From: a virus
Length of the DNA stretch: 61,515 nucleotides
Reading direction: 5' to 3' (one strand)
Virus record (IMG/VR): IMGVR_UViG_3300034073_004042
Coordinates: 1-61,515 of that record
Shown: piece after piece, positions 59,054-61,515 of the stretch
Layout: every line of letters starts with the position of its first letter
How positions within the stretch are numbered: position 1 is the stretch's first letter
The notes under the pieces: model-generated
What the model was told of the DNA's origin: nothing
Databases searched by the model: none
Seen by the model: the letters and a program-made list of their open reading frames with translations, nothing else
Position numbers and translations under genes: made by a program

Positions 59054-60310
59054 TTAAACGAATGGATCTGTAACGACAACATTCCAACCATACTGACTGG
59101 CTCTGACCATAAAATTACCGGTGTGAAGATCAAAACCTCTATACAAACCAGCTTTTTCCTTCACCCGTCTAAGAACTTTAACAACATCCATAAACTTAGG
59201 ATCTAGATCATAATATGTTGATTCATCCCCACCTTTTATTATTATAGCTAAATGTTCAACAAAAGCTTGCCATAAATTATAAGGATTATAATCACTTTGT
59301 CTAAAACTATCCTCAAATGAAATTCGCAAAGCATTAGAAACCTGACCTACCATACCCATGAAATTCTTGTAAAAAACTTCATCATCAGTTCTGCTAGTAT
59401 AACTTGTTTTATTTAAATCCGAAATTTTAAACAAACGTTCCATACTAAACTTAGGCACTACCTTTAATTTACCATCTGCGTCACGATACCTATCAGTACT
59501 CATTTCATATACCCGAGGCACATATGGATTACCCTGCTTCATCAACCGCTCCATAGCACGTATCCATACAACTTTTGCATCGTCCTTATATCTATCAGAT
59601 GCTACTGGCGAATATTTTCCTAATTCAATATCACCCTCTGGTTTTTCCTTGGCAGTATAAAATAACCCACTACCTACTCTATCAGGCGAACTATCAGAAT
59701 AATCGGGTTCAGGAGGTGGACCATCAACATCGACCCTAGTTCTACGTATACCACCCTCACCTACCATACTGCGATCACCGGGACTATACCGACCACTATT
59801 ACCCACAGCACTCTTTACCTGTGAGGGATTGTAGGCAACTATCTCAGCAACCCTGCCATCCCTGTATTGAATCAACCCATCATGTCCAGCAGCCAATGCC
59901 CGACTCATTACCTGCCGACGTATATACCCATGTTCATCATACGCACGTTCAACCATACGTACAGCCCGGTCACGATCAACACCTAACTTGACCAAAGCAT
60001 ATATCATAGGATCATCACGACCACCGTCTATAATCAACGGATTCTGCATGGATACATATACAGGTATTATATTGGCACCACTACCACTGGCATAATTACC
60101 GGCAAACTCAGCATTGGGTGTCAAATATATACCAGCACCTAAAGCACCCTCACTAGATAACTTTAAACTAGTATAATCACCAGTCGTACCATGATACACC
60201 ACCAACGGTTTACCACTACTATCAACAACCTGTGAATCACCAAACCAACTTCTAAATGCAGGATTGTCCAAAGGATCACTACGCCCCTCTACTATCTCCC
60301 TAAACCGCAT
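59054..60310 (-). CDS. ART-PolyVal plus kinase-like fusion with capsid leader
   Basis: ATG 60310 (MRFREIVEGRSDP) gives 418 residues. The N-terminal half is ART-PolyVal-like (NPAFRSWFGDSQVVD, PLVVYHGTTGDY, GAGIYLTPNAEFAGNYA, NPSQVKSAVGNSGRY). The C-terminal half is kinase-like (GNPYVPRVYEMST, FSMERLFKI, GFDLHTGNFMVR, VVTDPFV). The two domains occur as neighbouring separate genes at 54866-56311, so this looks like a fusion or the ancestor of them. A GGAG SD precedes the start. Confidence 0.78.
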   Translation of the reverse strand: MRFREIVEGRSDPLDNPAFRSWFGDSQVVDSSGKPLVVYHGTTGDYTSLKLSSEGALGAGIYLTPNAEFAGNYASGSGANIIPVYVSMQNPLIIDGGRDDPMIYALVKLGVDRDRAVRMVERAYDEHGYIRRQVMSRALAAGHDGLIQYRDGRVAEIVAYNPSQVKSAVGNSGRYSPGDRSMVGEGGIRRTRVDVDGPPPEPDYSDSSPDRVGSGLFYTAKEKPEGDIELGKYSPVASDRYKDDAKVVWIRAMERLMKQGNPYVPRVYEMSTDRYRDADGKLKVVPKFSMERLFKISDLNKTSYTSRTDDEVFYKNFMGMVGQVSNALRISFEDSFRQSDYNPYNLWQAFVEHLAIIIKGGDESTYYDLDPKFMDVVKVLRRVKEKAGLYRGFDLHTGNFMVRASQYGWNVVVTDPFV

Positions 60311-60374
60311 GCCCAAATCTCCAAAGTTAACAATATTTATCCACCATACCAATTATTATTAATCATTATTTCAA

Positions 60375-60382
60375 GATAAATA
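60375..60382 (+). promoter_or_regulatory. Late-type promoter box (GATAAATA)
   Basis: A 7-of-8 match to TATAAATA ends five bases before the ATG at 60388. Confidence 0.55.
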
Positions 60383-60387
60383 TCCCC

Positions 60388-61515
60388 ATGAGAATTATAG
60401 ATATAATCACCGAAAGTAAAGATAATATTATCAACCTAGGCTATCCACCCATCATAGCAAAACTATTCTTTAAACAATGGGGCAAACTAGCATACCAAAT
60501 AGCCAGTTGGTATAAAGATTATAAAAATACCCGTGCCGATAATAAAGATTGGTTTAAACTCGCCCACTCATCATTCACCGATAGAACAAATTTAAGAAAC
60601 ATAATAGATCTATACGACGCTACCGATAACATAGAACAATACAACAAACTTAGACAAGATATCGGACTGCCTATACATGTAATAGACAAAATACCCGTTA
60701 ATCAATACCTACAAGATGAAAAAATAAACCTAATCAAAATCATAGAAGATAAATTCTTCGACGAAACATTCTTTACCTACTACCCATTTATACAAAATAT
60801 AAAAGCAAAAAAGATCACAGACCTTAACCCATATAAAAACTTAACATTCGACCAAGCCAATAAAAAATACGAAGAATACCAGGTATTCCAAAATACTAAA
60901 CCCCTAAAAATATATAAGAACGGATTCAAATGGATCAACGTAGGACCCAAATGCTTCTTCCTAGGTAACCTAATGCGTAACTGCGGATCAGCCGGTGTCA
61001 TGAGCTATGACCCCGATCGAACAATCATCGCACTATTTGACTCAAACAATAAACCACACGCCATGGTAACATACTCCCCCAACGAAAATAGAATCAGCGG
61101 AGATGAAGGTGGAGCAAGCACCCCAGTAAAATCAAAATACCACCGATACGTTCTAGACCTAGCCAAAACCCTTAACGCATCATTCGATTGGAATAGATCT
61201 AAATCAAAACTACTACAACTAAAATATAGACTGAAACCAGTTAACGCAACAAATATAAAACAACTATTCACCAAAGATGATTCAACATTCGATGAATACT
61301 ATACCTTTACCATAGATAACGATACCTACTACTCAAACGGATATACAGCTATCTCTAAACCCGATACCAAACTACTAGCACAAAAACTTCTAAACAAAGA
61401 AATAACAAATACCTACCCAAAACTAAATCCCAATACTAAAACCCTAACCCTAAAACAAGTACTAAAAACATTCTTCAATAGCAATAACCCAGATTATATT
61501 TTTAAACAAGCTAAT
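60388..61515 (+). CDS. Partial capsid-leader protein (C-terminus off the right edge)
   Basis: ATG 60388 opens a frame with no stop through 61515 (376 codons). The product starts MRIIDIITESKDNI with the leader and I-T-E site. A middle block FKWINVGPKCFFLGNLMRNC then GSAG, and PHAMVTYSPNENRISGDEGG, resembles PcfJ-like domains of phage and plasmid polyvalent proteins, with the RNCGSAG in the place of an HCV/HC motif. Codons end in C unusually often (ACC, AAC, GAC, CCC), unlike earlier genes. The function is unknown. Confidence 0.7.
   Translation, partial: MRIIDIITESKDNIINLGYPPIIAKLFFKQWGKLAYQIASWYKDYKNTRADNKDWFKLAHSSFTDRTNLRNIIDLYDATDNIEQYNKLRQDIGLPIHVIDKIPVNQYLQDEKINLIKIIEDKFFDETFFTYYPFIQNIKAKKITDLNPYKNLTFDQANKKYEEYQVFQNTKPLKIYKNGFKWINVGPKCFFLGNLMRNCGSAGVMSYDPDRTIIALFDSNNKPHAMVTYSPNENRISGDEGGASTPVKSKYHRYVLDLAKTLNASFDWNRSKSKLLQLKYRLKPVNATNIKQLFTKDDSTFDEYYTFTIDNDTYYSNGYTAISKPDTKLLAQKLLNKEITNTYPKLNPNTKTLTLKQVLKTFFNSNNPDYIFKQAN

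Noticed and set aside
59054-60352. Upstream in-frame start at 60352 for the ART-kinase fusion
   Set aside because: The extra residues precede the conserved leader MRFREIVE and lack an SD; the ATG at 60310 has one.

Overview
The window is a gene-dense, AT-rich stretch of a large tailed-phage genome. The gene content points to a T4-like myovirus of aquatic type: class Ia ribonucleotide reductase (nrdA/nrdB) with a glutaredoxin, an ATP-dependent DNA ligase, a PAAR spike-tip protein, an EF-hand/DUF3008 head protein, and T4-type late promoter boxes (TATAAATA). Many proteins also start with a peptide very close to the T4 capsid-targeting sequence. The host is probably a Gram-negative bacterium. The phage carries genes for lipid A or LPS-type sugars (an LpxH-like phosphoesterase, a GT4 and two GT9-like transferases, gmd), an outer-membrane barrel, a glycine-zipper envelope protein and host-like sigma-70 promoters. 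No tRNA, rRNA, CRISPR, integrase or IS element was seen. Most genes are on the minus strand and tightly packed, often with 4-base ATGA overlaps.

Layout. 1-4.9 kb: glycan block (partial unknown gene, cytosine-5 DNA methyltransferase, sugar C-methyltransferase, FkbM-like methyltransferase, DUF6165-like protein, GDP-mannose 4,6-dehydratase) with a sigma-70 promoter ahead of gmd. 5-7.6 kb: modular GH19 / ART-like / ParB-like polyprotein. 7.6-10.7 kb: envelope genes (barrel protein, LpxH-like plus GT4 operon behind a terminator-like attenuator, glycine-zipper protein). 10.9-12.8 kb: small genes including PAAR. 12.8-19.7 kb: nucleotide metabolism operon with glutaredoxin, nrdB, a 2OG-Fe(II) oxygenase and an nrdA split by a split intein whose two halves flank a homing endonuclease. 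19.7-26.7 kb: beta-helix fibre, RecB-like exonuclease, head-associated and small conserved genes. 26.8-27.5 kb: three small plus-strand genes with host-type promoters. 27.5-38.3 kb: a low-complexity structural protein, a protease fusion, a secreted nuclease, and an array of adhesin or fibre proteins (two LamG-like, one collagen-like). 38.4-41.7 kb: HNH nuclease, translation factor IF-1, DNA ligase, lysis pair. 41.8-46.6 kb: giant fibre protein and two GT9-like transferases. 46.6-61.5 kb: proteins carrying the capsid-type leader: KTSC, metalloproteases, kinase-like proteins, amidoligase, ADP-ribosyltransferase-like proteins and a Nudix fusion.

The main biological reading is that about 18 otherwise unrelated proteins share an N-terminal peptide of the form M-[RK]-x-x-[ED]-[FIL]-[IVL]-x-E. 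It resembles T4 internal-protein leaders that are cut by the prohead protease after [ILV]-x-E. I infer that they are packaged in the capsid and injected with the DNA, making a diverse effector arsenal. This is an inference from sequence; the prohead protease gene is not in the window. Other notable features are the fractured nrdA locus, a phage IF-1, late promoters placed 4-5 bases before start codons, and structured intergenic elements at 8.2, 11.8 and 31.4 kb.
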